From Hypericum androsaemum (lineage: Eukaryota; Streptophyta; Magnoliopsida; Malpighiales; Hypericaceae): DNA of 64,000 nucleotides. Under the pieces are notes generated by a model, which made no database searches, had not been told where the DNA came from, and saw only the letters and a list, made by a program, of their open reading frames with translations. Positions within the stretch are counted from its first letter, which is position 1; each line of letters begins with the position of its first letter. Location of the stretch: contig OZ023187.1 of the NCBI GenBank assembly GCA_963995505.1, positions 14,533,176-14,597,175 of the forward strand, read 5' to 3'. Shown one piece after another: positions 34,343-47,696 of this stretch. Made by a program: the position numbers and the translations under genes.

Positions 34343-36403
34343 CTAAAACTTTCGCAAACCCAGGGATTTGACATGTTTCTCAAACACATCTCTAATAACA
34401 CCCTTGGTCATTGGGTCTGCGACCATATCTTGTGTAGATATGTGTTTTATGCTCACCTCCTTACACGCAACCATATCCCTAACAAAATGAAATTTGATAT
34501 CGATATGCTTTGCTCTGCTATGATACCTAGGATCTTTAGCAAAAGCTATCGACGCTTGATTATCGCAAAATAAACTCACTGGTTCTTTTGAGTATGTTAG
34601 GAATAAATGGCTCAAGAATCTCTTCAACCATACTGCCTCTTGCACAGCAGCTGCAGAAACTACATATTCAGCTTCCATAGTTGACAGGGACACACATGTC
34701 TGTTTCTTGCTACTCCATGAAATAGCACCTCCGCCAAGCAAGAAGACATATCCTGATGTGGATTTCTTCTCGTCCACATCACCACCCCAATCAGCATCGG
34801 TGTAACCTCTCAATGTCAGGTCTTGACCTTGATAACACAGTGAGTATTCTGCAGTTGTATTCAAGTATTTCATAATTCCCTTGACTGCTTTCCAATGTGC
34901 AATACCTGGATTAGACTGGTATATGCTCGCTATCCCAACAGCATAGCAAATATCTGGTCTTGTACACAACATTGCATACATGAGACAACCAACCGCATTG
35001 GCATAAGGGATTTTCATCATATCCCTCTCCTGCTGAGCTGTTTTAGGACACATGTCTTTACTGAGATGGTGACCTTTAACAATTGAGACATATTTGGGAT
35101 TACTATCATTACAATTGAATCGTTCTACTACTTTGCGGATATAGGTCTCTTGTGAAAGAGATAATAGCCTCTTGGAATGATTCCTCGTGATCTTAACCCC
35201 GAGTATGTAATCAGCTTCTCCCATATCTTTCATTTCAAAGTTGGACGAGAACCAAGCTTTGAGCTCGATTAGATATCCCATGTCATTTCCAGCTATTAGA
35301 ATGTCATCAACATATAACCTAATTATGACAAACTTCTTACCTGAGTGCTTAATATAGACACAATGATCTTCGACTATCATTTTAAAGTCATACGACATAA
35401 TCGTATTATGAAAATGAATATACCATTGTCTAGAAGACTGCTTAAGGCCATAAATTGATCTTTTCAATTTGCAAAACATATGTTCGCTGCCTTTTTGGAT
35501 GTAGCCCTCTGGCTGGACCATATAGATCTCTTCATCCAATTCTCCATTGAGAAATGCAGTTTTAACATCCATTTGATGTAACTCAAGGTTCAAATTTGCC
35601 ACCATAGCCAGAATAATCCTAATGGACGCGAATCTAACAACAGGAGCAAAGGTCTCCTCATAGTCAACTCCTTCCTGTTGTCTAAATCCTTGGGCAACTA
35701 AGCGAGCTTTGTACCTTTCGATACTTCCGTTTGCTTTACGCTTAATTTTGAGAATCTATTTATTCCCAATTGCCCTACGTCCTTTAGGTAGGTCAGCCAG
35801 TTCCCATACTTGGTTTTTCCTCATGGATGTCATCTCTTCCTCCATTGCTCTACCCCATTCATTCTTTTCGGGAGATGATAGAGCGTCAGAAATTTTCTTA
35901 GGTTCATCTTCATCTTGTAGGATAGCTAAAAGAATCTCACTTGGACCACCATGTTTTCTTAATGATACCAAGAAAGCATTTGCAGCACCTTCAATCTCAA
36001 ATCGTCGGCGTGGAATGCTAGGTCTTTTAGTTCTACGATTTTCCCAATTTTGATATACATCTCTCATGTATTCATCATAACCTGGAATCGTACTCCCACT
36101 GGAAGGAAAATCATACTCCCACTGGAGATTGGAATAGTACTCCCACTAAGATGTTGATCATTTGGATCATGAACTTCCAGATCAATTGGAGATGAAAAAT
36201 CTTGATTGTCTTCCTCCACAATTCTCCCACTCGGATGGAGTGATCTAGATGATTCTGGCTCAATAACTTCATATAAGGCAAGATCATGACTCACCTCTCC
36301 CAATTTTGGAAAATCTTTTTCCAAGAATGTGACATCTCGTGATTCAAATTCTGTCGCTTGTCCATTTTCTAGTTCGCCCACGAACACATACCCTTTTGAT
36401 ACT
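34343..36403 (-). pseudogene. B4 RT-RNase H and linker, 5'-truncated
   Basis: RNase H and RT are open from 35605 to the stop at 34343 (LYVDDILIAG, DADWGGD, FCDNQASIAF). Upstream, TGG to TAG at 35754-35756 interrupts the RT start, and a one-base deletion near 36112 shifts the linker. At 36403 the copy ends in the integrase C-terminal region and flips into a plus-oriented B gag. Confidence 0.85.
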
Positions 36404-39400
36404 TCACATGGCCCGTCACCTCGAGCTAGAAGAGGATCGCCTCCTAGCAATCAAAGTCCACCCAGAAGCACATGTGACTGGGTCTAGCTTCAGAGGAAGC
36501 AAGAGACTGATGGGCCGAAAGAGCAAAGGTAAGAAGAGCTGGGAAAACAAGAAAAAGAAAGCTAAAACTTCTGGAATAAATAAGAATAATTCTGGAAAGA
36601 AGAAACAACGAAAGTACAACATTTTAAAAGTAAAATGTTTCAACTATCAACAGAAGGGTCACTTTGCAAAAGACTGCAAAGAGAAAAAGAAGGTACATCT
36701 TATTCACTCATATGCAAGTAAATTATATGTATCTAGTACAATTCTTCTAACTGAAAGTCATCCTATGTGGGTGATTGATTTAGGAGCGACAGACCATGTG
36801 ACAAAGGACCGTGGTACTTTTGTTGAATTTCGACGACTACCAGTTGGAGCAAAATCTATCTATGTTGGCAATAACACACGCGTAAATGTCAACGGGATAG
36901 GAACATGTAGTCTGAGCCTGCGTGAAGGACGCACCCTACTACTATATGATGTATTATATGCTCCAGAAATTCGTCGGAATTTAATTTCTGTTTCGGCTTT
37001 AATGTCTCTTAGTTTTCGTTGGGTGTTTGAGAAGAATTCTGTTCAGTTATTTTTGGAACATGTTTTCTATGGTTCTGGTTTTAAATCAGATGGTTTTTTA
37101 ATCATGAATGTTGATCTTTGTGATTTACCTAATTCGAGTTTTTCCTTTGCCACTTCTTCACAAATATCTCAAGATGATGTTGTGCTATGGCACTCTAGAC
37201 TGAGCCATATTGGTCAAGATTGCTTGAATCGTCTAGCTAAGGCAGGATTATTGGGTAATTTAGAAAATGCTATATTACCTACTTGCGAATGTTGTCTAGA
37301 AGGAAAATTGACTAGAAAACTATTTGGGAAGGGAACTAGAGCCAATGATCTATTGCAATTAGTCCATTCCGACATCTGTGGTCCAATGAATGTGAGGGCT
37401 AGACATGGAGCATACTATTTCATCACCTTTATAGATGACTATAGTAGATTTGGTCAAATCTATTTGATTTCTCACAAATCAGAAGCAATAAGTTGTTTCA
37501 AGATATTTATGAATTATGCTGAGAATCAACTAGATCGAAAGATTAAGGCTTTACGAACTGATCGTGGTCGCGAGTATCTTTCTGATAAATTTAAAGCTCT
37601 GTGTCAAGAAAAAGGAATTGAACATCAGTTGTCCATTCCTTATACACCTCAACAAAATGGGGTAGCAGAAAGAAGGAATAGAACCCTTCTTGACATGGTT
37701 AGTTCTATGATGGCGGAGGCAAATTTGCCTATATCCTTTTATGGAGATGCGCTTCTTACCGCTATATATGTTCTAAATCGTGTCCCCTCCAAGTCTGTCA
37801 CTACCACCCCTTACGAAATGTGGACAGGTCAGAAACCGGATCTGAGCTACTTAAGGCCGTGGGGTTGTGCATCTTACGTCCATACTACCTCGAGTACATA
37901 CGGTAAATTAGGACCGAGAGGTAAAAAAAGTATTTTTATAAGATACTCTGAAGTATCAAAAGGGTACGTGTTCGTGGGCGAACTAGAAAATGGACAAGTG
38001 ACAGAATTTGAATCACGAGATGTCACATTGTTGGAAAAAATTTTTCCAAAATTGGGAGAGGTGAGTCATGATCTTGCCTTATATGAAGTTATTGAGCCAG
38101 AATCATCTGGATCACTCTATCCGAGTGGGAGAATTGTGGAGGAAGACAATCAAGATTTTTCATCTCCAATTGATCCGGAAGTTCATGATCCAAATGATCA
38201 ACATCTTAGTGGGAGTACTATTCCGATCTCCAGTGGGAGTATGGATTTTCCTTCCAGTGGGAGTACGATTCCAGGTTATGATGAATACATGAGAGATGTT
38301 TATCAAAATCGGGAAAATCGTAGAACTAAAAGACCTAGCATTCCACGCCGACGATTTGAGATTGAAGGTGCTGCAAATGCTTTCTTGGTATCATTAAGAA
38401 AACATGGTGGTCCAAGTGTGATTCTTTTAGCTATCCTACAAGATGAAGATGAACCTAAGAAAATTTCTGACGCTCTATCATCTCCCGAAAAGAATGAATG
38501 GGGTAAAGCAATGGAGGAAGAGATGACTTCCATGAGAAAATCCAAGTATGGGAACTGGCTGACCTACCTAAAGGACGTAGGGCAATTGGGAATAAATGGA
38601 TTCTCAAAATTAAGCGTAAAGCAAACGGAAGTATCGAAAGGTACAAAGCTCGCTTAGTTGCCCAAGGATTTAGACAACAGGAAGGAGTTGACTATGAGGA
38701 GACCTTTGCTCCTGTTGTTAGATTCACGTCCATTAGGATTATTCTGGCTATGGTGGCAAATTTGAACCTTGAGTTATATCAAATGCATGTTAAAACTGCA
38801 TTTCTCAATGGAGAATTGGATGAAGAGATCTAAATGGTCCAGCCAGAGGGCTACATCCAAAAAGGCAGCGAACATATGGTTTGCAAATTGAAAAGATCAA
38901 TTTATGGCCTTAAGCAGTCTTCTAGACAATGGTATATTCGTTTTCATAATATGATTATGTCGTATGACTTTAAAATGATAGACGAAGATCATTGTGTCTA
39001 TATTAAGTACTCAGGTAAGAAGTTTGTCATAATTACGTTATATGTTGATGACATTCTAATAGCTGAAAATGACATGGGATATCTAATCGAGCTCAAAGCT
39101 TGGTTCTCGTCCAACTTTGAAATGAAAGATATGGGAGAAGCTGATTACATACTCGGGGTTAAGATCACGAGGAATCGTTCGAAGATGCTATTATCTCTTT
39201 CACAAGAGACCTATATCCGCAAAGTAGTAGAACGATTCAATTGTAATGATAGTAATCCCAAATATGTCCCAATTGTTAAAGATCACCATCTCAGTAAAGA
39301 CATGTGTCCTAAAACAGCTCAGCAGGAGAGGGATATGATGAAAATCCCTTATGCCAATGCGGTTGGTTGTCTCATGTATGCAATGTTGTGTACAAGACCA

Positions 39401-40012
39401 GATATTTGCTATGCTGTTGGGATAGCGAGCAGATACCAGTCTAATCCAGGTATTGCACATTGGAAAGCAGTCAAGGGAATTATGAAATACTTGAATACAA
39501 CTGCAGAATACTCACTGTGTTATCAAGGTCAAGACCTGACATTGAGAGGTTACACCGATGCTGATTGGGGTGGTGATGTGGACGAGAAGAAATTCACATC
39601 AGGATATGTCTTCTTGCTCGGCGGAGGTGCTATTTCATGGAGTAGCAAGAAACAGACATGTGTGTCCCTGTCAACTATGGAAGCTGAATATGTAGCTTCT
39701 GCAGCTGCTGTGCAAGAGGCAGTATGGTTGAAGAGATTCTTGAGCTATTTATTCCTAACCTACTCAAAAGAACCAGTGAGTTTATTTTGCGATAATCAAG
39801 CGTCGGTAGCTTTTGCTAAAGATCCTAGGTATCATAGCAGAGCAAAGCATATCGATATCAAATTTCATTTTGTTAGGGATATGGTTGCGTGTAAGGAGGT
39901 GAGCATAAAACACATATCTACACAAGATATGGTCGCAGACCCAATGACCAAGGGTGTTGTTAGAGATGTGTTTGAGAAACATGTCAAATCCTTGGGTTTG
40001 CGAAAGTTTTAG
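36404..40012 (+). pseudogene. B5 copia polyprotein, gag C-terminus to RNase H
   Basis: Starts inside gag at MARHLELEED. It reads through the zinc knuckle (CFNYQQKGHFAKDC, where Cys to Tyr removes one zinc ligand), protease (WVIDLGATDHVT, Ser to Leu beside the catalytic Asp), integrase and linker. A one-base deletion near 38539 shifts the frame before RT, which ends at 38657. The original phase is regained for RT-RNase H after a stop at 38831-38833, running to 40012. The damaged protease and zinc knuckle mean that even the open parts are unlikely to be functional. Confidence 0.85.
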
Positions 40013-41092
40013 TGTTTTGTGCTCATATTATAAAGAATTTGTTGTTCAATATAATGTTGTTTTCAACAATACGTATTATGTGAATGTTATGTAGGGTAAC
40101 ATTTACTAATGCATGTCGGACAGAAAAGTAGCCCACTCACACGGGTGTTTACCTCAGTGGGAGTCATGAGTTGATTCTTGATTGAGATGAGGCATGTTTT
40201 AGAACATTCTTTAATATTGAGTGCATGTTCTAAAACAAGAATGCTGTCTTGCTTAACTACAAGAGCAGTCTTGTTAAAACACAAGATTATGTGTAAGCAA
40301 TAGTTGCTACATTTAAATAAGATCTCGGAACTTATGGGATTATATGGGATCCAATGGTAAGATGTAAGTGAAACTTACCATACCATAATTCTGTCTTGAA
40401 AGCCTAGAGTAGTCTTTGTGTAGACTAAAGCTGTTATTTGTAAACATCGAGGCTGATGCTCTAGTATAGTGTAATTTGCGAAAGACATGTGCTCCTTTAA
40501 CAGGAAAGAACACCTTAGCACATGAATTGTGTCATGTGTGCTCATCGACCAATGGATGGGAAATCAAATTTATTATTTAGTGATTTCAGTTTCCCTGGTG
40601 TGAGACCAACTCCGAAAACTATAGTTTCCGGAACTCTACCCTTAAGATCCTAAATATATTTTGGAAATATGATTCAGTGCTGCTAGCTTGGAAAGTCTTT
40701 AAAGGGTCATGGTTTGATTCGACCTGGCAAGGCTGACTGGAAAAGCAGGCTGGATCATGATGGAAAAAATATTGTTAAGGGAGAAGGTTCTTTATTGATC
40801 ACATTCGAAAAACTTCGTGATTCACTGGTGCACCTATTGTAGTGAGAGCAATACAATAGTGAACACGAATAGATTGTTTCAGAAATCACATGTGGAAACA
40901 AAGAATGTGAGATGAGACCTAGAGTAAGGCATACTTTACGTAATGGAGGTATCGAGATGCTATCATTCAAGTGGCCGAAAAGTGCTCTTGAGTTTAGCTA
41001 CGTGCACTCGATGTATGCTGGTCGCACGAAATATTTTCCTATTACAATAAGAGAAAATATTGAATATGTTCAATCATGTGTGAGTGGGAGAT
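40013..41092 (+). other. B5 3' noncoding region and polypurine tract
   Basis: Plus-oriented copy of the 1-kb hairpin-rich block, with the inverted repeat ATGTTTTAGAACAT... near 40192-40240. It ends GTGAGTGGGAGAT before TGTTGG. Confidence 0.75.
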
Positions 41093-41636
41093 TGTTGGTA
41101 TATCACCCATGATTAACCTCATTCATCCACATCCAATCAATTAACCTCCTCCTAATTTAGTGGACAAGCCACTAATAATTAGTGGACAAGCCACTAATTT
41201 TTTCCACTCATTATTGCCCCACTAATTTGCCTTAGTGGACTAACCACCATTGTAGTGGCAAATGTGGGGAATAATTTCTCCTTTAAATGAAGGAGAAGGA
41301 GAACGAGAAGGGAAAAGTGGTGGAGAATTGATGATAGAGGAAACACACATTAAGGGAAAAATATATGATTGATCCCTGTGTTCTCAAATCGACTCCGAGG
41401 TAAATAAAAGTCGTAGAAATTATTCTTGACTCTGACATACCGTGAGTAAGAACCGACCGGTGACAAGAATCCATTACGATCCTGTGGATACTGCACTACA
41501 ACAAGTAAGTGTATTTATGATTTAACGAATTCGTTCGTGAATTTATTTAACGTTAAGTTAGATATGATTTCTAGATTATAAAATGCTATAATCACCATAT
41601 ATATGTATATAGATATGTTGAAATCATCATTGGTAT
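41093..41636 (+). repeat. B LTR (537 bp) followed by a stub of primer site
   Basis: Complete LTR 41093-41629. It is followed by TTGGTAT, the first bases of the initiator-Met primer site, and then breaks into inverted family A sequence. So it was once the 5' LTR of a further B copy now deleted, while also being the 3' LTR of B5. Confidence 0.85.
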
Positions 41637-42399
41637 AGTCAATGCCTTCTTTCTGTGTAAAACCCTTAGCAACAAGACGAGCCTTATATCTTTCTACATT
41701 ACCCTTCGAATCCCGCTTGGTTTTAAATATCCATTTACAACCAATAGGTTTCGTTCCTTCAGGCAATGAGACAAGATCGCAAACATCATTGTCCTTCATG
41801 GATTTCATCTATTCATTCATGGCATTTATCCACTCTAGAGATTCAGAATTTTTCATGGCCTTTTCGAAGTTGATTGGATCATCTTCCTTTATGCCAATGT
41901 CAAACTCATGTTCATGGAGAAATACAAGATAATCATCTGACAATGCATTTCTCCTTTCTCTAGTGGATCTCCTTAATGGCATAGGTTCTTGAGGTGGTAC
42001 AGCTTGTTCATCAGGAATGATTACCTCACTTTGAATGGGAGGTTGTTCGATATTTTCCTCTTGAGGTTCTGTATTTCCTTCTTGAGCAATGACAGGTATT
42101 AAAACCTGTACATTGTCACAAGGAATATTAGGAATCGTACCTGATTCCTCCTCAAAAGAAATATCCCTTACTTGATCATCTCTTGGTGTCATGCAAAATA
42201 TCAATATCATTGCTGGCAAGCAAGATGTCATCCACATACAAAACCAGGAAAATATGTTTGCTCCCACAGAACTTATGGTATACACATTCATCAACCAAAT
42301 TCATCTTAAAACCATAAGAGCTGATTACTTGATGAAACTTGAAATACCATTGTCGAGATGCTTGCTTAAGCCCATAGATGGATTTCTTAAGTTTGCAAA
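41637..42399 (-). pseudogene. A3 pol fragments (two pieces, minus)
   Basis: Piece one (41637-42178) covers the start of RT and the linker ([16 protein letters not shown]) with a GAG to TAG stop near 41810. Piece two (42179-42399) covers the middle of RT around YVDDVLL and [10 protein letters not shown]. In intact A copies these regions lie in the opposite order along the strand, so the pieces were rearranged relative to each other. The right end joins family B at a shared GCAAA. Confidence 0.85.
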
Positions 42400-44688
42400 T
42401 TTGCCTATATCCTTTTATGGAGATGCGCTCCTTACCGCTACATATGTTCTAAATCGTGTCCCCTCCAAGTCTGTCACTACCACCCCTTACGAAATGTGGA
42501 CAGGTCGGAAACCAGATCTGAGCTACTTAAGGCCGTGGGGGTGTGCATCTTACGTCCATACTACCTCGAGTACATACGGTAAATTAGGACCGAGAGGTAA
42601 AAAGAGTATTTTTATAAGATACTCTGAAGTATCAAAAGGATACGTGTTCGTGGGCGAACTAGAAAATGGACAAGTGACAGAATTTGAATCACGAGATGTC
42701 ACATTCTTGGAAAAAGATTTTCCAAAAATTGGGAGAGGTGAGTCATGATCTTGCCTTATATGAAGTTATTGAGCCAGAATCATCTGGATCACTCCATCCG
42801 AGTGGGAGAATTGTGGAGGAAGACAATCAAGATTTTTCATCTCCAATTGATCCGGAAGTTCATGATCCAAATGATCAACATCTTAGTGGGAGTACTATTC
42901 CGATCTCCAGTGGGAGTATGGATTTTCCTTCCAGTGAGAGTACGATTCCGGTTATGATGAATACATGAGAGATGTTTATCAAAATCGGGAAAATTGTAGA
43001 ACTAAAAGACCTAGCATTCCACGCCGACGATTTGAGATTGAAGGTGCTGCAAATGCTTTCTTGGTATCATTAAGAAAACATGGTAGTCCAAGTGAGATTC
43101 TTTTAGCTATCCTACAAGATGAAGATGAACCTAAGAAAATTTCTGACGCTCTATCATCTCCCGAAAAGAATGAATGGGGTAAAGCAATGGAGGAAGAGAT
43201 GACTTCCATGAGGAAAAACCAAGTATGGGAACTGGCTGACCTACCTAAAGGACGTAGGGCAATTGGGAATAAATGGATTCTCAAAATTAAGCGTAAAGCA
43301 AACGGAAGTATCGAAAGGTACAAAGCTCGCTTAGTTGCCCAAGGATTTAGACAACAGGAAGGAGTTGACTATGAGGAGACCTTTGCTCCTGTTGTTAGAT
43401 TCACGTCCATTAGGATTATTCTGGCTATGGTGGCAAATTTGAACCTTGAGTTACATCAAATGGATGTTAAAACTGCATTTCTCAATGGAGAATTGGATGA
43501 AGAGATCTATATGGTCCATCCAGAGGGCTACATCCAAAAAGGCAGCGAACATATGGTTTGCAAATTGAAAAGATCAATTTATGGCCTTAAGCAGTCTTCT
43601 AGACAATGGTATATTCGTTTTCATAATACGATTATGTCGTATGACTTTAAAATGATAGACGAAGATCATTGTGTCTATATTAAGTACTCAGGTAAGAAGT
43701 TTGTCATAATTACGTTATATGTTGATGACATTCTAATAGCTGGAAATGACATGGATATCTAATCGAGCTCAAAGCTTGGTTCTCGTCCAACTTTGAAATG
43801 AAAGATATGGGAGAAGCTGATTACATACTCGGGGTTAAGATCACGAGGAATCGTTCGAAGAGGCTATTATCTCTTTCACAAGAGACCTATATCCACAAAG
43901 TAGTAGAACGATTCAATTGTAATGATAGTAATCCCAAATATGTCCCAATTGTTAAAGGTCACCATCTCAGTAAAGACATGTGTCCTAAAACAGCTCAGCA
44001 GGAGAGGGATATGATGAAAATCCCTTATGCCAATGCGGTTGGTTGTCTCATGTATGCAATGTTGTGTACAAGACCAGATATTTGCTATGCTGTTGGGATA
44101 GCGAGCAGATACCAGTCTAATCCAGGTATTGCACATTGGAAAGCAGTCAAGGGAATTATGAAATACTTGAATACAACTGCAGAATACTCACTGTGTTATC
44201 AAGGTCAAGACCTGACATTGAGAGGTTACACCGATGCTGATTGGGGTGGTGATGTGGACGAGAAGAAATCCACATCAGGATATGTCTTCTTGCTTGGCGG
44301 AGGTGCTATTTCATGGAGTAGCAAGAAACAGACATGTGTATCCCTGTCAACTATGGAAGCTGAATATGTAGCTTCTGCAGCTGCTGTGCAAGAGGCAGTA
44401 TGGTTGAAGAGATTCTTGAGCCATTTATTCCTAACCTACTCAAAAGAACCAGTGAGTTTATTTTGCGATAATCAAGCGTCGATAGCTTTTGCTAAAGATC
44501 CTAGGTATCATAGCAGAGCAAAGCATATCGATATCAAATTTCATTTTGTTAGGGATATGGTTGCGTGTAAGGAGGTGAGCATAAAACACATATCTACACA
44601 AGATATGGTCGCAGACCCAATGACCAAGGGTGTTGTTAGAGATGTGTTTGAGAAACATGTCAAATCCCTGGGTTTGCGAAAGTTTTAG
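42395..44688 (+). pseudogene. B6 copia integrase C-terminus to RNase H
   Basis: Starts in the integrase at NLPISFYGDALLTATYV and runs to TAG at 44686-44688. Three single-base indels shift the frame: an insertion near 42725, a deletion near 42953 and a deletion near 43753. Open stretches between them retain RT ([23 protein letters not shown]) and RNase H (DADWGGD, FCDNQASIAF). Confidence 0.85.
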
Positions 44689-45381
44689 TATTTTGTGCTC
44701 ATATTATAAAGAATTTGTTGTTCAATATAATGTTGTTTTCAGCAATACGTATTATGTGAATGTTATGTAGGGTAACATTTACTAATGCATGTCGGACAGA
44801 GAAGTATCCCACTCACACGGGTGTTTACCTCAGTGGGAGTCATGAGTTGATTCTTGATTGAGATGAGGCATGTTTTAGAACATTCTTTAATATCGAGTGC
44901 ATGTTCTAAAACAAGAATGATGTCTTGCTTAACTACAAGAGCAGTCTTGTTAAAACGCAAGATTATGTGTAAGCAATAGGTGCTACATTTAAAAAAGTTC
45001 TCGGAACTTATGGGATTATATGGGATCCAATGGTAAGATGTAAGTGGAACTTACCATAATTCTGTCTTGAAAGCCTAGAGTAGTCTTTGTGTAGACTAAA
45101 GCTGTTGTTTGTAAACATCGAGGCTGATGCTCTAGTATGGTGTAATTTGCGAAAGATATGTGCTCCTTTAACAGGAAAGAACACCATAGCACATGAATTG
45201 TGTCATGTGTGCTCATCGACCAATGGATGGGAAATCAAATTTATTATTTAGTGATTTCAGTTTCCCTGGTGTGAGACCAACTCCGAAAACTATGGTTTCC
45301 GGAACTCTACCCTTAAGATCCTAAATATATTTTGGAAATATGATTCAGTGCTGCTAGCTTGGAAAGTCTTTAAAGGGTCAT
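44689..45381 (+). other. B6 3' noncoding region, truncated
   Basis: Fourth copy of the hairpin-rich block, cut off at AAAGGGTCATG. It retains the GTTTTAGAACAT inverted repeat and the hairpin region near 44990-45060. Confidence 0.75.
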
Positions 45382-45954
45382 GAATCCGTTACGATCCTGT
45401 GGATACTGCACTACAACAAGTAAGTGTATTTATGATTTAACGAATTCGTTCGTGAATTTATTTAACGTTAAGTTTGTTATGGGCAAAACGGTAATTTACC
45501 AAATATGGGTTTTTCCCTATATAAGGAGGGTCTTGGTCCCCGGGTTAGATAACACCGACACACTACGCTTCCCATTGAGTTTAGGTGAGAGAAAGCTTAA
45601 GGAATTCTCTCAAGTTTTGTCGTAACCTGGAAGGCCAACCCGTCTTCCTGGATCAGAGCTGCACTATGGATTCAGGACTTGAAAGTGATCAAGTAAGTAT
45701 TCGGGCTTTAATGTATCTAGTAGGGTGCGGACCTTTAATGTGTAGAGACATTAAGTTAATTGCTTGTTTTGTTATGGGCAAAATGGTAATTTACCAAATA
45801 TGGGTTTTTCCCTATATAAGGAGGGTCTTGGTCCCCGGGTTAGATAACACCGACACACTACGCTTCCCATTGAGTTTAGGTGAGAGAAAGCTTAAGGAAT
45901 TCTCTCAAGGTTCGTCGTAACCTGGAAGGCCAACCCGTCTTCCTGGATCAGAGC
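45382..45954 (+). repeat. patchwork of three LTR pieces (B, A, A)
   Basis: 45382-45474 is the 3' part of a B LTR (ATCCGTTACGATCCTG to AACGTTAAG). 45474-45676 is the middle of an A LTR (GTTATGGGCAAAACGG to ATTCAGG). 45677-45954 is an overlapping part of an A LTR (ACTTGAAAGTGATC to GATCAGAGC), so about 200 bp of LTR with its TATA box is tandemly duplicated. None of the pieces ends at a natural LTR boundary. Confidence 0.8.
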
Positions 45955-47696
45955 AACCTCCCATTCAAAGTGAGGTAATCATTCCTGATGAACAAGCTCT
46001 ACCACCTCAAGAACCTATGCCATTAAGGAGATCCACTAGAGAAAGGAGAAATGCATTGTCAGATGATTATCTTGTATTTCTCCATGAACATGAGTTTGAC
46101 ATTGGCATAAAGGAAGATGATCCAATCAACTTCGAAAAGGCCATGAAAAGTTCTGAATCTCTAGAGTGGATAAATGCCATGAATGAAGAGATGAAATCCA
46201 TGAAGGACAATGACGTTTGGGATCTTGTCTCATTGCCTGAAGGAACGAAACCTATTGGTTGTAAATGGATATTTAAAACCAAGCGGGATTCGAAGGGTAA
46301 TGTAGAAAGATATAAGGCTCGTCTTGTTGCTAAGGGTTTTACACAGAAAGAAGGCATTGACTATAAAGAGACTTTCTCTCCAGTTTCTTCGAAAGACTCT
46401 CTTAGGGTTATAATGGCATTAGTGGCACATTTTGATCTTGAGTTGCATCAGATGGATGTTAAGACAGCTTTTCTTAATGGCGACATTGAGGAAACTATCT
46501 ATATGGTGCAGCCAGAAAACTTTGTTTCCGGAGATCCAAAGTCTATGGTTTGCAAACTTAAGAAATCCATCTATGGGCTTAAGCAAGCATCTCTACAATG
46601 GTATTTCAAGTTTCATCAAGTAATCAGCTCTTATGGTTTTAAGATGAATTTGGTTGATGAATGTATATACCATAAGTTCTGTGGGAGCAAACATATTTTC
46701 CTAGTTTTGTATGTGGATGACGTCTTGCTTGCCAGCAATGATATTGATATTTTGCATGACACCAAGAGATTTCTAGCTAAGAATTTTGAGATGAAAGATC
46801 TTGGTGATGCTTCTTTTGTTTTAGAAATCCAGATATACCGAGATCGTTCTCGATGTATTCTTGGATTATCACAAAAGGCCTATATTGAAAAGGTTCTTAA
46901 GAGATATGGCATGCAAGATTGCAGACCGGGTGATACCCCTGTGGCTAAGGGAGACAAGTTTAGTCTCGAACAGTGTCCTAAGAATGCTTTAGAGAAAGAA
47001 GAAATGCATCAATTTCCATATGCTTCAGCAGTTGGAAGTCTGATGTATGCTCAAGTTTGTACGCGTCCTGACATTGCGTTCATTACAGAAATGTTGGGTA
47101 GATATTTGAGTAATCCAGGTTTAGATCATTGGAAAGCAGTCAAAAGAGTCATGAGGTACTTACAGAGAACAAAAGGGTACATGCTCACATATAGGAAGTC
47201 AGATCAACTTGAGATCGTTGGATACTCTGACTCAGATTATGCTGGATGCCAAGATAGCATAAAATCCACATCCGGTTATGTCTTTCTGCTTGCTGGAGGA
47301 GTAGTCTCCTAGAAGAGTGCTAAACAGTCAATTACAGCATCTTCTACCATGGCAGCAGAATTCATAGCATGTAATGAGGCATCTAGTCAAGGAATGTGGC
47401 TGCGAAACTTTGTCACCGGACTGCGAATAGTGGGAGGCATTGAAAAACCTCTCAAACTATTTTGTGACAACAAGTCTGCAGTCATGTATTCTAATAACAA
47501 TAGAAGCTCTATAAAGTCAAAGCATATAGACATCAAGTTTCTAGTTGTTAAAGAAAGAATACAGGATGGTCAGTTATCTATAGAACATATTGGGACAAAC
47601 TCGATGATAGCGGATCCGCTTACAAAGGGATTGACACCCAAGGTGTTTCATGAGCATACAGCTCGTATGGGTGTCATATTCATTGAGGATATTTAG
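45955..47696 (+). pseudogene. A4 copia RT-RNase H, 5'-truncated
   Basis: Family A frame from the linker through RT (open 46017-47312) to TAG at 47694-47696, with one in-frame stop at 47310-47312 (TGG to TAG) in RNase H. Motifs: [45 protein letters not shown]. It lacks gag, protease and integrase because the copy starts at an LTR-to-pol chimeric junction. Confidence 0.85.
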
